Below, piece by piece: positions 37,817 through 48,334 of a DNA stretch of 64,000 bases. The stretch is from positions 94,714,852-94,778,851 of the forward strand of contig NC_134401.1 of NCBI RefSeq assembly GCF_050003625.1, read 5' to 3'. The notes under the pieces are model-generated. The model did not search any database, was not told the origin of the DNA, and saw only the letters and a list, made by a program, of their open reading frames with translations. The position numbers were made by a program, and so were the translations under genes. Each line of letters begins with the position of its first letter. Position 1 is the stretch's first letter. The stretch comes from Haematobia irritans. Lineage: Eukaryota > Arthropoda > Insecta > Diptera > Muscidae.

Positions 37817-38128
37817 CCCTGTTTCTGTATGTCGAACGAGAGTATTTCAAATGAAAAATAAATTATTTGGGTTTCTCTATGTCGACAGGCAAGTCACTTC
37901 ATATTTTGTTGTCGAGTACCAAACGAACATATACAATATTATCAAGAAAAAGGTAAAAACAATTTTGAAATTTGAATCGATTCTCAGGCCAAAAATTTGA
38001 TTTTTGATAATCAATGTACTCTCATACAAACGATATGAACTTTCAAAAATAGAGAAACCCAATTTGATTAGAATTCGAGTGACTGCTTTTCAGTCGGCTG
38101 GGTCTTTGTTCGACATACAGAAACAGGG
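37817..38128. mobile_element. Element G: 312-bp MITE with nested inverted repeats
   Basis: A perfect 21-bp terminal inverted repeat begins CCCTGTTTCTGTATGTCGAA, with TA at 37815-37816 and 38129-38130. A second inverted pair (TTGGGTTTCTCTAT at about 37867 and ATAGAGAAACCCAA at about 38048) resembles the terminus itself. No coding sequence. It interrupts F1 and is absent from F2. Confidence 0.88.
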
Positions 38129-38295
38129 TATTAGTCCTTATGAAATTGTTTTTACATCCAGGAAAAGAAGAAACGTTTATCACAAATAGTATATACTTTT
38201 CTTCAAAATAAACTTCCTTAAAGCAAAAAGCAAATGAGAAACGCACTTTGTTTGTCTAAAATTTCGTTTGGGAGAAAAGTATTATTTTTTGCGTG

Positions 38296-39683
38296 TAGCT
38301 TTGTGTTCAAGATATAAAAAATCAACAAATATATAATGACAAAGAATTTCATTAATTTTTAAGACTTTTTCAGAATTATTAAAGCCAAATTGACCTTAGT
38401 CCAACAAATTTTGTTTTCATGTAAAGATACCAATTGACTGACTCGAATCAGGATAAGGATATTTTTACAGTGTACTTAATTTTTAGGTAAAAAAGTGGAA
38501 ATAATTAAAGGAGAAAGAAAAGGAAAAAGGCAAAATCAGTTTTAAGTGTTAATCAGCGACGGATGCACAGGGACATAGGATCAGCGTTGCCAGAATTGTT
38601 TCACCAAAAACCGCTAGATTTGCCCAAAAAAAGCTAAAAATAGCTTAAAAAAATAAATAGATTGAAATTTAAGAAACGTAAAAGCTTTACTTCACTTAAA
38701 ATGCATATTAATTTAATTGTATTCTTTTGATTGTACTTTTGTGAGACTGTAACAATATCTAAGTCATATTAGATATTCCACAAATTTTTACTGGAAGTCC
38801 TTCGGTTACAACACAGTTTCCCATTTTTCCCAGTAAAATCTTGCAGTATGTAGCATTCAAGTATCGGCTGGTTTTAATCATCAACAAATCCAATGTGTGA
38901 TATATTGCACAATGTCTACCACGTAGAAGTGTATTAGAAAATATCAATATGTTTCGTTTTAATTGGTTTAAAACCGGTGAATTCATGATAAATTCGCCAA
39001 CGTGTACATTTTTACTTACTGTCATGCAAGTTTATACTGAATAACTTTTATTGGAAAATTACGCTACAAAACTATTGTTGTTCAATTTTCGTTAATGTAA
39101 TTCCATTCCTTAAACAATCTGCAGATTTGTTTTTATGACACTTATAATAATGTTTTGGAAAAAAGCATACCCGGTTCGAAAGATTTTGTCTTTGCACTAA
39201 TGATTTTCCAAAGTACCAATTCAAAAAGTTAATTTTCTTTAAATTAAATGAGCGGAAGTTAGTTCTAGAAGTTGCTCTTGTTATCCGATTTTCTTCCATT
39301 TTTAATAATTTTTTGAGCCAAAAATATACATGACTATGTAAGTTATATCAGAACGCTTTTGTATTATCGTTCTGCAGCATCCTACAATTGTTTGATCATT
39401 TTTATTTGCATGCACGCAAATCTTTGTTTATGGTACCCGTTTACCCTCAATGAACTTTGAGGGTAAAAACTTCTTTTGTCTAAAATATCGTTTCCCAGAA
39501 TCAGGCATTAAATATTATCGTCAGATAATATTTAATGCATTCCCCACGTAAATTATCTCTCAGTTTTACATATCTGGATCTCGATTTTTTCATTCAGAAA
39601 CTCACGTATCTCAGACTTTAATTTTTGTTCGCCCGTCCTTTAAAAATTCAACATTTTCTTACGGCAAATAAAGGCTTTCGCAT
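38296..39683. other. Intergenic, no gene; mixed AT-rich repeat remnants
   Basis: Element I/Y-like phrases near 38380-38470 and 39150-39200 (AAAGATTTTGTCTTTGCACTAATG), plus an unclassified GTTGCCAGAATTG repeat at 38585. A palindrome-like AATATTATCGTCAGATAATATT is at 39510. No frame is supported. Confidence 0.4.
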
Positions 39684-40304
39684 ACCCGAGTAAAAATTGA
39701 GAGTTCTAATTTAATACAATTAGATATGAGTAGACCCGAAAAGTGGTGAGATCTAATCATATCTAATTACTATAGAGTTAGATCTGGTCAGATCTAAATA
39801 TTGGCCTAGTTCTAATGTCTTAGATATGATTATATATCCCTATATATAGTTGGATCTGTTGTTAGATCTCGTCATAGGTGAAATTATATATAATTATATC
39901 TAATTCTGTCTCACCATATATGGGTATATCTGCTTATATCTAAAGCGGCCAATTTTGAGATCTAATGAAATCTGCACGCAAAGAAAAAAACGTTTGGAAA
40001 ACGTGTACGGAAAACGTTTTTCTTTTGTTAGAGTTTTTTGAATTGCTTCGAAAAGTATACACTTTTATCACCAAAAAAATTCGTTTGTTACAAAATGTTT
40101 ATTTTTTTTAATAAAAAAAGTTATTTTTGAACCAACAACACAGTCCATTTCGTTTATATCAAACACTGTTCTTTTCTGACTTTAGGGTTTTAATAAGACA
40201 CATTTTACAGTTCATAGTAAAAATTTAATATAGTAGAATGTAATGTTGAACATTTTTTTCGGAATCTTCCGACCATATCTGGAATATATGTAAAAAAAAA
40301 CTTT

Positions 40305-40370
40305 GGTCGAAGCAGGGATCGAACCCTTGGCATGCAAGTTGGACGTAGCAACCACTGCTCCACGGTGCCC
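40305..40370 (-). other. tRNA-like segment, SINE-head type (F2)
   Basis: Minus-strand GTGGAGCAGTGGTTGCTACG, loop with CTTGCATGCCAA, and GGTTCGATCCCTGCTTC. The middle is slightly shorter than in the SINE. Confidence 0.55.
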
Positions 40371-40483
40371 AACTAAATGTATTTTTCTGTTAAATAAACT
40401 TTGTTTAATCGGTTCGTATGCGCCGCAAGCTATGCTATATAAATATAACTTATATGGGTAATTGTCTATTGATGACAATAACG

Positions 40484-40553
40484 GCTACATAGCTCAGTGG
40501 ATAGTGTGTTGGCTTACAAGTTGCATGGTCCGCGGTTCGATTCTCCGTCCAGG
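40484..40553 (+). other. tRNA-like segment, Val-like (F2)
   Basis: TAGCTCAGTGGATAGTGTG (A box), GCTTACAAG loop (TAC by position), CGCGGTTCGATTCTCCG (B box, paired T arm). It is the best preserved of the copies but lacks a convincing acceptor stem. Confidence 0.6.
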
Positions 40554-40860
40554 TAAAAAAAATTAAATTTATAAAATCGTATAATTTCTTCTACATTGTT
40601 TGTATTACAGAAAAAGGTGAATGATGTGAGGGAAAATGCAATTAGCCAGAAAAAAACATTTTTTGAGTTAGTCTTTATGAAATTGTTTTTACATCCTGGA
40701 AAAGAATAAACGTTTATCACAAAAAGTATATACTTTTCTTCCAAATACATTTCCTTTCAACGAAAAGCAAATGAGAAACGAACTTTGTTTGTCTAAAATT
40801 TCGTTTGGCAGGAAAGAATTATTTTTGCGTGTGATTATATTCCCTAATTTTTACACGGGA

Positions 40861-41355
40861 TGTTATGTCATTGGCAGAAATAGTCTTTGTGCCAAAGTTT
40901 CAAGTGAATTAAACAGGCGGGCGAATGGACATGGCAGGTTCGACTCAGAATTTCACTACAATCATAAATAATAAAAACATGTGATGTCACAGACCTATTG
41001 TCCATAAGAAAATATTCTTGAAATCGTATTTTAAAAATCAATACTTACGATAGAATTTGATAAAAAGTATGAAAAGTACGATAGAATTTGTACGGAAAAT
41101 TTCTTAATTGTATACAGGCACATTGAAAAGCATGTCCGGTTTCAAAGATTTTGTCTTTACACTAATGATTTTGATTCAAAGAAGCGGCGAATCGAAGTAG
41201 GTTTAAGAGATAATTCTTTCAGCTTTTTTCTTCATGGGCTACCAAAGTCCATCAAAAAGGCATCTTAAATTTAACGGCATCTTAAATTTCCAAATTTCGC
41301 CTTCAAGTAGAAATTATGGTATATTTTAAGTAAAAACATCTTTGAACTAAAAAAA
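40861..41355. other. Intergenic, no gene identified
   Basis: A family A/B-like relic (GCCAAAGTTTCAAG, GACTCAGAATTTCACTAC, 40890-40970) and AT-rich element I-like sequence. Confidence 0.4.
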
Positions 41356-41733
41356 ACTTGTCAACATTTTATTTTGTCAAACTTTTATTTCTATAGAAAA
41401 TTTTGTCAAAATTTTATTTCTATCGAAAATTTTGTCAAAATTTTATCGCTATAGAAAATTTTATGAAAATTTTATTTCTATAGAAAATTTTGTCAAAATT
41501 TTATAATTTTATTTCGTTGTTGTTGTTTTTTTGATTTCAGCTTAAAACCATGCATTGACTAAACTACAAGTTTAGCTTAACCAACAGAGGAAGAGAATGT
41601 TTGTCAAATTTATTTGGGCAAAGCCCTATAGACTGCAAGATGGTTGGATGGACGCACGTTTCGGAATTACCACATTCCTCATCAGGAAAAAAATTTTATT
41701 TCTATAAAAAATTTTGTCAAAATTTTATTTCTT
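41356..41733 (+). repeat. 29-bp minisatellite with an unclassified insertion
   Basis: Units at 41370-41515 and 41690-41730, separated by 170 bp (TTGTTGTTGTTTTTTTGATTTC ... TTTCGGAATTACCACATTCCTCATCAGG). I do not recognise the family of the inserted piece. Confidence 0.7.
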
Positions 41734-41844
41734 ATATTTCATGTCAGCCTGATACCGAAACAGGCAATTGACGTCCAAATGCATTATATCTAATTATACA
41801 ATTATTTTTCGAGCCTGTTTCGGTATCAGGCTAACATGAAATAT
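41734..41844. repeat. Small inverted repeat, 32-bp arms, 47-bp loop
   Basis: ATATTTCATGTCAGCCTGAT... at 41734-41765 pairs with 41813-41844, with one mismatch. It would make a stable RNA or DNA hairpin. It could be a tiny MITE; no target duplication is obvious. Confidence 0.8.
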
Positions 41845-42078
41845 AATAAACAACGATGAGCCCGTCGTAAAACTAGGAAAAACACGACTAATGTACGCGT
41901 TAGAATTGTTGTTGTATCCTGGAAACCAGTTTCTATAAGTTGTCACATGTTGTTGTAGTTGACTGTAGAAACAATAAGCATTGTTCGACTGTTCACCACT
42001 TAGGTGAATTCTAACAAATTAGCTTTCTAAAAATAAATTTCGTGTTGTTGCATTACTATGTAACAAAACGAAATAAAA
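41845..42078. other. Intergenic, nothing identified
   Basis: Mixed sequence with CAACAA/TTGTTG words and no supported gene. Confidence 0.35.
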
Positions 42079-42304
42079 ACAAGTATATACGGCCGTAAGT
42101 TCGGCCAGGCCGAATCTTATGTACCCTCCACCATGGATTGCGTAGGAACTTCTACTAAAGGCTGTCATCCACAATCGAATTACTTGGGTTGCGATAACAC
42201 TTGCCGATGGCAAGGTATCGTAAAACTTTTTAGCACTGTCTTCTAAATTGTAAGTTAGCCCATACGGGGTATATATTAAACAAAAAAAGGCCGATTAAAT
42301 ACGT

Positions 42305-43000
42305 ATATAATCTAGTTTGACAAAATTTTCTATAGAAATAAAATTTTGACAAAATTTTCTATAGAAATGAAACCTTGACAAAATTTTCTATAGAAATAAA
42401 ATTTTGACAAAATTTTCTATAGAAATAAAAATTTGACAAAATTTTCTATAGAAATAAAAACTTGACAAAATTTTCTATAGAAATAAAATGTTGACAATAT
42501 TTTCTATGGAAGTAAAATGTTGACAAAATTTTCTATAGCAATACAATTTTGACAAAAATTTCTATAGAAATAAAATGTTGATAAAATTTTGTATAGAAAT
42601 GAAATTTTGACAAAATTTTGTATAGAAATAAAATGTTGACAAAATTTTCTACAGAAATAAATTTTTTACAAAATTTTCTATAGAAATTAAATTTGGACAT
42701 ACATTTCTATAGAAATAAACTTTTGACAAAACTTTCTATAGAAATGAAATTTTAACAAAACTTTCTATAGTAATAAAATTTGACAAAATTTTCTATGGAA
42801 ATAAAGTTTTGGTAGATTACAAAATTTTCTATAGAAATAAAATTTTGACAAAATTTTCTATGGAAATAAAATTTTGACAAACATTTGTATAGAAATAAAC
42901 TTATGACAAAACTTTCTATAGAAATGAAATTTTGACAAAACTTTCTATAGTAATAAAATTTGACAAAATTTTCTATGGAAATAAAGTTTTGGTAGATTAT
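42305..43000 (-). repeat. 29-bp minisatellite array within A10
   Basis: About 24 units of TTTCTATAGAAATAAAATTT type. A 150-bp higher-order block (CATTTCTATAGAAATAAACT ... GTTTTGGTAGATTA) appears twice, at about 42690-42820 and 42870-43000. Confidence 0.9.
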
Positions 43001-43921
43001 TTTTGGCGATATGGACCAATTTTTGTGTAATAAGTCATCGGCTATATATAACTAAAGACCGATATGGACCAATTTTTACATGGCTGTTAGAGGCCATATA
43101 TTGACAAAATGTACCAAATTTCAACCGTATCGGATGACTTTTGCTCCTCCAAGAGGTTCCGGACGTCAAATCTGGGGACGGTTTATATGGGAACTATATA
43201 TAATTATGGACCGATATGGACCAATTTTTGCATGGTTGTTAGAGACCACATACTAACACCATGTACCAAATTTCAACTGGATCGGATGAATTTTGCTCTT
43301 CCAAGAGGCTCCGGAGGTCAAATCTGGGGATCGGTTTATATGGGGGCTATATATAATTATGGACCGATATGGACCAATTTTTGCATGGTTGTTAAAAACC
43401 GTATACTAAGACCACGTACTAAATTTCAACCGGATCGGATAAATTTTGCTCCTCCAAGAGGCTCCGGTGGTCAAATCTGGGGATCGGTTTATATGGGAGC
43501 TATATATAATTATGGACCGATATGGACGAATTTTTGCATATTTGTTAGAGACCATATACTAACATCAGGTACCAAATTTCAATCGGATCGGATGAATTTT
43601 GCCCCTCCATGAGGCTCCGGAGGTCAAATCTGGGGATCGGTTTATATGGGGGCTATATATAATTATGGACCGATATGGACCAATTTTTGCGTGGTTGTTA
43701 GAGACCGTACCACGTTCCAAATTTCAACCGGATCGGATGAATTTTGCTGCTCCGGGAGGCTCCCCAAGCCAAATTTGGGGATCGGTTTATATGGGGGCTA
43801 TACGTAAACGTGGTCCGATATGGCCCATTTTCAATACCATCCGACCTACATCAATAACAACTACTTGTGCCAAGTTTCAAGTCGATAGCTTGTTTCGTTC
43901 GGAAGTTAGCGTGATTTCCAC

Positions 43922-43985
43922 AGACGGACGGACAGCCGGACAGACGGACGGACGGACAGACGGACAGACGGACGGACGGACGGAC
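43922..43985 (-). repeat. GTCY microsatellite of A10
   Basis: About 64 bp of GGAC/AGAC tetranucleotides, the longest GTCY tract in the window; other A copies have 12-20 bp. The tetranucleotide next to a conserved ATGTCCGTC block fits the dipteran mini-me/DINE-1 description. Confidence 0.9.
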
Positions 43986-44117
43986 ATGCTTAGATCGACT
44001 CAGAATTTCACCACGACCCAGAATATATATACTTTATGGGGTCTTAGAGCAATATTTCGATGTGTTACAAACGGAATGACAAAGTTAATATATCCCCATC
44101 CTATGGTGGAGGGTATA

Positions 44118-44453
44118 ATAAGATTAAGGGACGTGTAAGTTATATGAAAAGATGATGTACAGTGGGAGAAAAGATGATTCAATTTGTAAGAGGAAAAATT
44201 CCCAAATGTTTTCTCCATAAGGAGTTAGCATAAAGGGCCCAAAATTGAGTTATCATTCCCAGCCAGATCTATACTAAAGGCTGTGGAAAGGTTCATTCGC
44301 CCGAACCGAAACATGTACAGTCCAGGCGTGTATTGATTTGTATCTGGCGTTTTCTTTTCAATGGCTCTATTAACCATGTTCGTTAATCTATATCTGTCCA
44401 TAAAGCTCGAAAAATAATTGTATAATTAGATAAAATTTTATTTCTATAGAAAC
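44118..44453. other. Intergenic, no gene
   Basis: No recognised repeat until a single 29-bp unit remnant at 44430-44453 (TTTTATTTCTATAGAAAC). Confidence 0.4.
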
Positions 44454-45082
44454 TAGAGGTGTGCGCGTGAGTGAAATTTCAGTCCCACTCACGCACATTC
44501 ACGAAGCCAAATATTTATTCACGCTCGCTCACGCACGAAAAGTGTGTAGCCACTCACACTCACGCACATTCACGAAATGAAAAACAATACTCACGCACGA
44601 ACTATTTTCAAAGATTCACGCACGATTCACGACAGTTCGCGTTACTCACGACAATTTCACGAAACTCACCACATTTTCCAAAGCGTGAATCACCACCGTG
44701 GTGCAATGGTTAGCATGCCCGCCTTGCATACACAAGGTCGTGGGTTCGATTTCTGCTTCGACCGAACACCAAAGAGTTTTTCAGCGGTGGATTATCCCAC
44801 CTCAGTAATGCTGGTGACATTTCTGAGGGTTTCAAAGCTTCTCTAAGTGGTTTCACAGCAATGTGGAACGCCGTTCGGACTCGGCTATAAAAAGGACGTC
44901 CCTTGTCATTGAGCTTAACATGGAATCGGGCAGCACTCAGTGATAAGAGAGAAGTTCACCAATGTGGTATCACAATGGACTGAATAGTCTAAGTGAGCCT
45001 GATACGTCGGGCTGCCACCTAACCTAACCTAACGCGTGAATCACGCGTGTAACGACAATTTCGTGTCACGCGCACACTTCTA
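44454..45082. mobile_element. Element S: hAT-like, CACGCAC-tiled, with SINE inserted
   Basis: Ends TAGAGGTGTGCGCGTGA and (reversed) TAGAAGTGTGCGCGTGA, with the 8-bp duplication ATAGAAAC at 44446-44453 and 45083-45090; 8-bp duplications are typical of hAT elements. Without the SINE it is about 280 bp, tiled with CTCACGCACATTCACGAA-like words. The His-rich open frame here is an artefact. Confidence 0.88.
44694..45033 (+). mobile_element. tRNA-headed SINE, copy 1, intact
   Basis: 340 bp. Head: A-box region GTGGTGCAATGGTTAGCATG, B box GGGTTCGATTTC. Body: CATTGAGCTTAACATGGAATC, GGCTGCCACC. Tail: CTAACCTAACCTAAC. The 11-bp target duplication GCGTGAATCAC lies at 44683-44693 and 45034-45044. It sits inside element S. 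No open frame, as expected for a SINE. Confidence 0.93.
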
Positions 45083-46140
45083 ATAGAAACTTTTGTCAAA
45101 TGTTTATTTCTATAGAAAATTTTGTCAAAATTTTATTTCTATAGAAATTTTTTTTCAAAATTTTATTTCTATAGAAAATTTTTATTTATATTGAAAATTT
45201 TTTCAAAATTTTATTTCTATAGAGAATTTGGTCAAAATTTTATCTCTAAGAAAATTTGTTCAAATTTTTATTTATATTGAAAATTTTTTAAAAATTTTAT
45301 TTCTATAGAAAATTTTGTCAAAATTTTATTTCTATAGACAATTTTTTCAAAATTTTATTTCTATAGAAAATTTGGTCAACATTTTTTTCTCTATAGAAAA
45401 TTTGGTCAAAATTTTATTTCTATAGAAAATGTTGTCAACATTTTATTTCTATAGAAAATTTTGTCAGAATTTTATTTCTATAGAAAATTTTTCCAATTTT
45501 TATTTATATTGAACACTTTTTAAAAATTTTATTTCTATAGAAAATTTTGTCAAAATTTTATTTCTATAGAAAATTTGTTCTAATTTTTATTTATATTGAA
45601 AATTTTATCAACATTTTATTTCTATCGAAATTTTTTTTAAAATTGTATTTCTATAGAATTTGTTCTCAAAATTTTATTTCTCTAGAAAAATTTCTATAGA
45701 AATAAAATTTTGGAAAAAAAATTATCTACCAAAACATCAAGAATGTCAAGAATTGTCAAAAGCTTATTTCTATAGAAAGTTTTGTCAAAATTTTATTTCT
45801 ATAGAAAATTGTGTCAAAATTTTATTTCTATAGAAAATTTTGTGAACATTTTATTTCTATAGAAAATTTGGTCAAAATTTTATCTCTATAGAAAATTTGT
45901 TCGAAATTTTATCTTTAAAGAAAATTTATATTGAAAATTTTTTAAAAATTTTATTTCTATAGAAAATTTTGTCAAAATTTTATTTCTATGAAAAAATGTG
46001 TCAAAATTTTATTTCTATAGAACATTTCTTTTATTTCTATAGAAAATTTTGTCAACATTTTATTTCTATCGAATTTTTTTTAATTTTATTTCTATAGAAT
46101 TTTTTCTCAAAATTTTATTTCTGTAGAAAAATTTCCTACT
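45083..46140 (+). repeat. 29-bp minisatellite array, largest
   Basis: About 35 units, TTTCTATAGAAAATTTTGTC type, with variants (TTGGTC, TTTATATTGAAAATTTT). Subsets of units recur in the same order, so blocks have been duplicated. The single unit on the other side of element S shows the array was hit by S. Confidence 0.9.
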
Positions 46141-46865
46141 ATATTTTTCGTTAAATTTAAAAAATTTTACAAAACAAAAATGGTTCTAAGTACTTTATTA
46201 TCTTAAAACATGAATATGCAACGTATATAACTTAGAATATAAATTTGTATTACCACCACGGTTGCCACAGTTGGTAGAAATCTACCCAAATTAGTAATCT
46301 TTTTTGTTAAATCTCTAAAAAAAATAAAATTTTGAAAAAAGTTTCTATAAACAAATTTTTGTGAGAAATGTTTCTATAGAAATAAAATTTTGACAATAAA
46401 TTCTATAGAAATAAAATTTTGAGAAAAAATTCCGCAGAAATAAAATTTTGAGAAAATTTTTTATAGAAATAATATTTTGAAAAAAATTTCTATAGAAATA
46501 CAATTTTGACAAAATGTTCTATAGAAATAAAATGTTGACAAAATTTTCTACAGGAATAAAGTTTACCACACATTGTTAAAGATCAAGTCTTGCCGGCTTC
46601 TAATTTCCTATAGGGAATTTCCCCTACTTCTAGCAACACTGGCTGTGTTGATATTGCTCCTACGGAGTTAGTATGCCACTAATATTGAGCCCATTATTAA
46701 AAAAAGAGAAAATCGTTAAATTAGTGTGGGTAATAAATACAAATTTGTAAAAATCCAGCAATATTCTTATGTAAGAACTACAAGTACGTATAAGTACGAT
46801 CGGCTAGTACATCAAAATTTGAAATTTGAGTAACATTTGTTAATAAATAAGAGTACTATGGTCAA

Positions 46866-48334
46866 ATTTGGGAAAATCGAGCGATGCATATATATGGAAG
46901 CTATATCTAAATCTGAACCAATTCGCATAATATTTTACGGGTTTGATTAATACCACAAAAGGTTACCTTGTGCAAGATTTGAGTAAGATCAGTTAAGAAA
47001 TGAGGCCTGTATGGTCAAACATAAAGTTATTAGGGGCGAATTTTTCAAAATCGGTTGATACATATATGGGAGCTATATCTACATCTGAACCGATTTCGAT
47101 GAAATTTTGCACATATAGTTAGTACTATAGAGGACTGGATCTAGCCAACTTTTAGTAAGATCGGTTAATAAAGAAGGGTTCTATGGCCAAATTTGGGAAA
47201 ATCGGGCTATACATATATATGGGAGCTATATCTAAATCTGAACCGATTTCGATGATTTTTTGCACATATAGTTAGGCTAGGTTAGGTTATGTGGCAGCCC
47301 GATGTATCAGGCTCACTTAGACTATTCAGTCCATTGTGATACCACAGTGGTGAACTTCTCTCTTATCTCTGAGTGCTGCCCGATTCCATGTTAAGCTCAA
47401 TGACAAGGGACCTCCTTTTTATAGCCGAGTCCGAACGGCGTTCCACATTCCAGTGAAACCACTTAGAGAAGCTTTGAAACCCTCAGAAATGTCACCAGCA
47501 TTACTGAGGTGGGATAATCCACCGCTGAAAAACCTTTTGGTGTTCGGTCGTAGCAGAAATCGAACCCACGAACTTGTGTATGCAAGGCGGGCATGCTAAC
47601 CATTGCACCACGGTGGCTCCCGCACATATAGTTAGTGCTATAGAAGATTATATTTAGCCAACTTTGAGTAAGATCGGTTGATAAATAAAGGTTTTGTGGC
47701 CAAATTTGGGAAAATCGGGCGATACATATATATGAGAGCTATATCTAAATCTGAACCGATTTCTATGATTTTTTGCACATATAGTTAGTGCTATAGAAGA
47801 TTATATTTAGCAAACTTTGAGTAAGATCGGTTTATTTAGGTTTTGTGGCCAAATTTGGGAAAATCGGTCGATACATATACATGAGAGCTATATCTAAATC
47901 TGAACCGATTTGGATGAAATTTTGCAGACTTGAAGGGCGATGGGAAAGATTATCTTTTGCCAAATTTGGTGACGATCCGTTTGAAAAAAAAGCGCAATGT
48001 GACCCCATTTGTCGAAATCGGGCGATACATATATATGGAGCTATATCTAAATTTGATCCGATTTCTTCCAAATTCAATAGCGTTCGTCCTTGTGCCCAAA
48101 AAACTCCCTGTACCAAATTTCATCAAAATCGGTTAACAATTGCGACCGGAATCCTGTGAACAACAAATACATGGACAGACGGACGGACGGGCACCAAGCG
48201 CTAGATCGACTCTGGAGGTGATTCTGAGTCGATCGGTATATATTTTATGGGGTCTAAAATCAATATTTCTGGTAGGCACAGTTTTTGGCCGATCAAACTT
48301 ATTATACCCTGACCACTATGTGGTTTAGGGTATA
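46866..48334 (-). mobile_element. Family U Helentron-like element (inverted) with SINE
   Basis: Head at the right: TATACCCTGACCACTATGTGG and GACGGACGGACGGGC. The word AAAATC or GAAATC before GG/GAGC recurs at 46873, 47047, 47198, 47711, 47860 and 48014. After subtracting the SINE with its 14-bp duplication (360 bp) the gaps are 174, 151, 153, 149 and 154. Related to B in the motif GGGAGCTATATCTAAATC but distinct. The left end is not resolved. Confidence 0.75.
47276..47621 (-). mobile_element. tRNA-headed SINE, copy 2, intact
   Basis: Minus strand: tail GCTAGGTTAGGTTATGTGG at the left, head ACCATTGCACCACGGTGGC at the right. A perfect 14-bp target duplication GCACATATAGTTAG lies at 47262-47275 and 47622-47635. 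It interrupts a family U unit. Confidence 0.94.

Larger units (their letters stand above)
35871..38295. mobile_element. Element F1 with nested family A and G insertions
   Basis: Ends CACGCAAAGAAAAAAAAACG and ATTATTTTTTGCGTG with TA on both sides (35869-35870, 38296-38297). Carries AACGTTT/AAACGTGT words and the SINE-head-like tRNA segment (36219-36290, minus). The Val-like partner starting at 36405 is cut at 36444 by inverted family A element A9. Element G lies at 37817-38128. Confidence 0.85.
39975..40831. mobile_element. Element F2, intact word-tiled element with divergent tRNA-like pair
   Basis: Termini CACGCAAAGAAAAAAACG and (reversed) CACGCAAAAATAATTCTTTC, with a TG duplication (39973-39974, 40832-40833). 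Tiled with AACGTTT/AAACGTGT near the left and ATTTCGTTTGG/AAACGTTTAT near the right. The core holds divergent tRNA-like segments 40305-40370 (minus) and 40484-40553 (plus). About 857 bp. Confidence 0.88.
39684..40860. mobile_element. Element K: TTAGATATG-tiled element split by F2
   Basis: Left end CCCGAGTAAAAATTGAG and right end (reversed) CCCGTGTAAAAATTAG. 39720-39974 repeats TTAGATATGA, AGATCTAA, ATATCTAATT and complements at least 15 times. F2 (39975-40831) is inserted; removing it joins AAATCTG to ATTATATTCCC. Confidence 0.7.
42079..44117 (-). mobile_element. Family A element A10, complete, inverted
   Basis: The best complete copy. Left to right: AACAAGTATATACGGCCG, hairpin TTCGGCC-A-GGCCGAA, CTTATGTACCCTCCACCATGG, tail, 29-bp array (42305-43000), transition, five 153-bp units (43010-43800), the CCGACCTACATCAATAAC block, a GACGGACA microsatellite (43922-43985), ACTCAGAATTTCACCACG and the head end CATCCTATGGTGGAGGGTATA. 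The plus-strand frames 43109-43612 and 43599-44138 are array read-through. Confidence 0.92.

Noticed and set aside
41520..41690. LTR or LINE fragment
   Set aside because: The TTTCGGAATTACCACATTCC segment looks like a dispersed repeat but shows no termini, tail or coding region that would place it.
44471..44846. His/Thr/Arg-rich frames of 80 and 89 residues
   Set aside because: Produced by CACGCAC tiling of element S and the SINE head; no coding signature.
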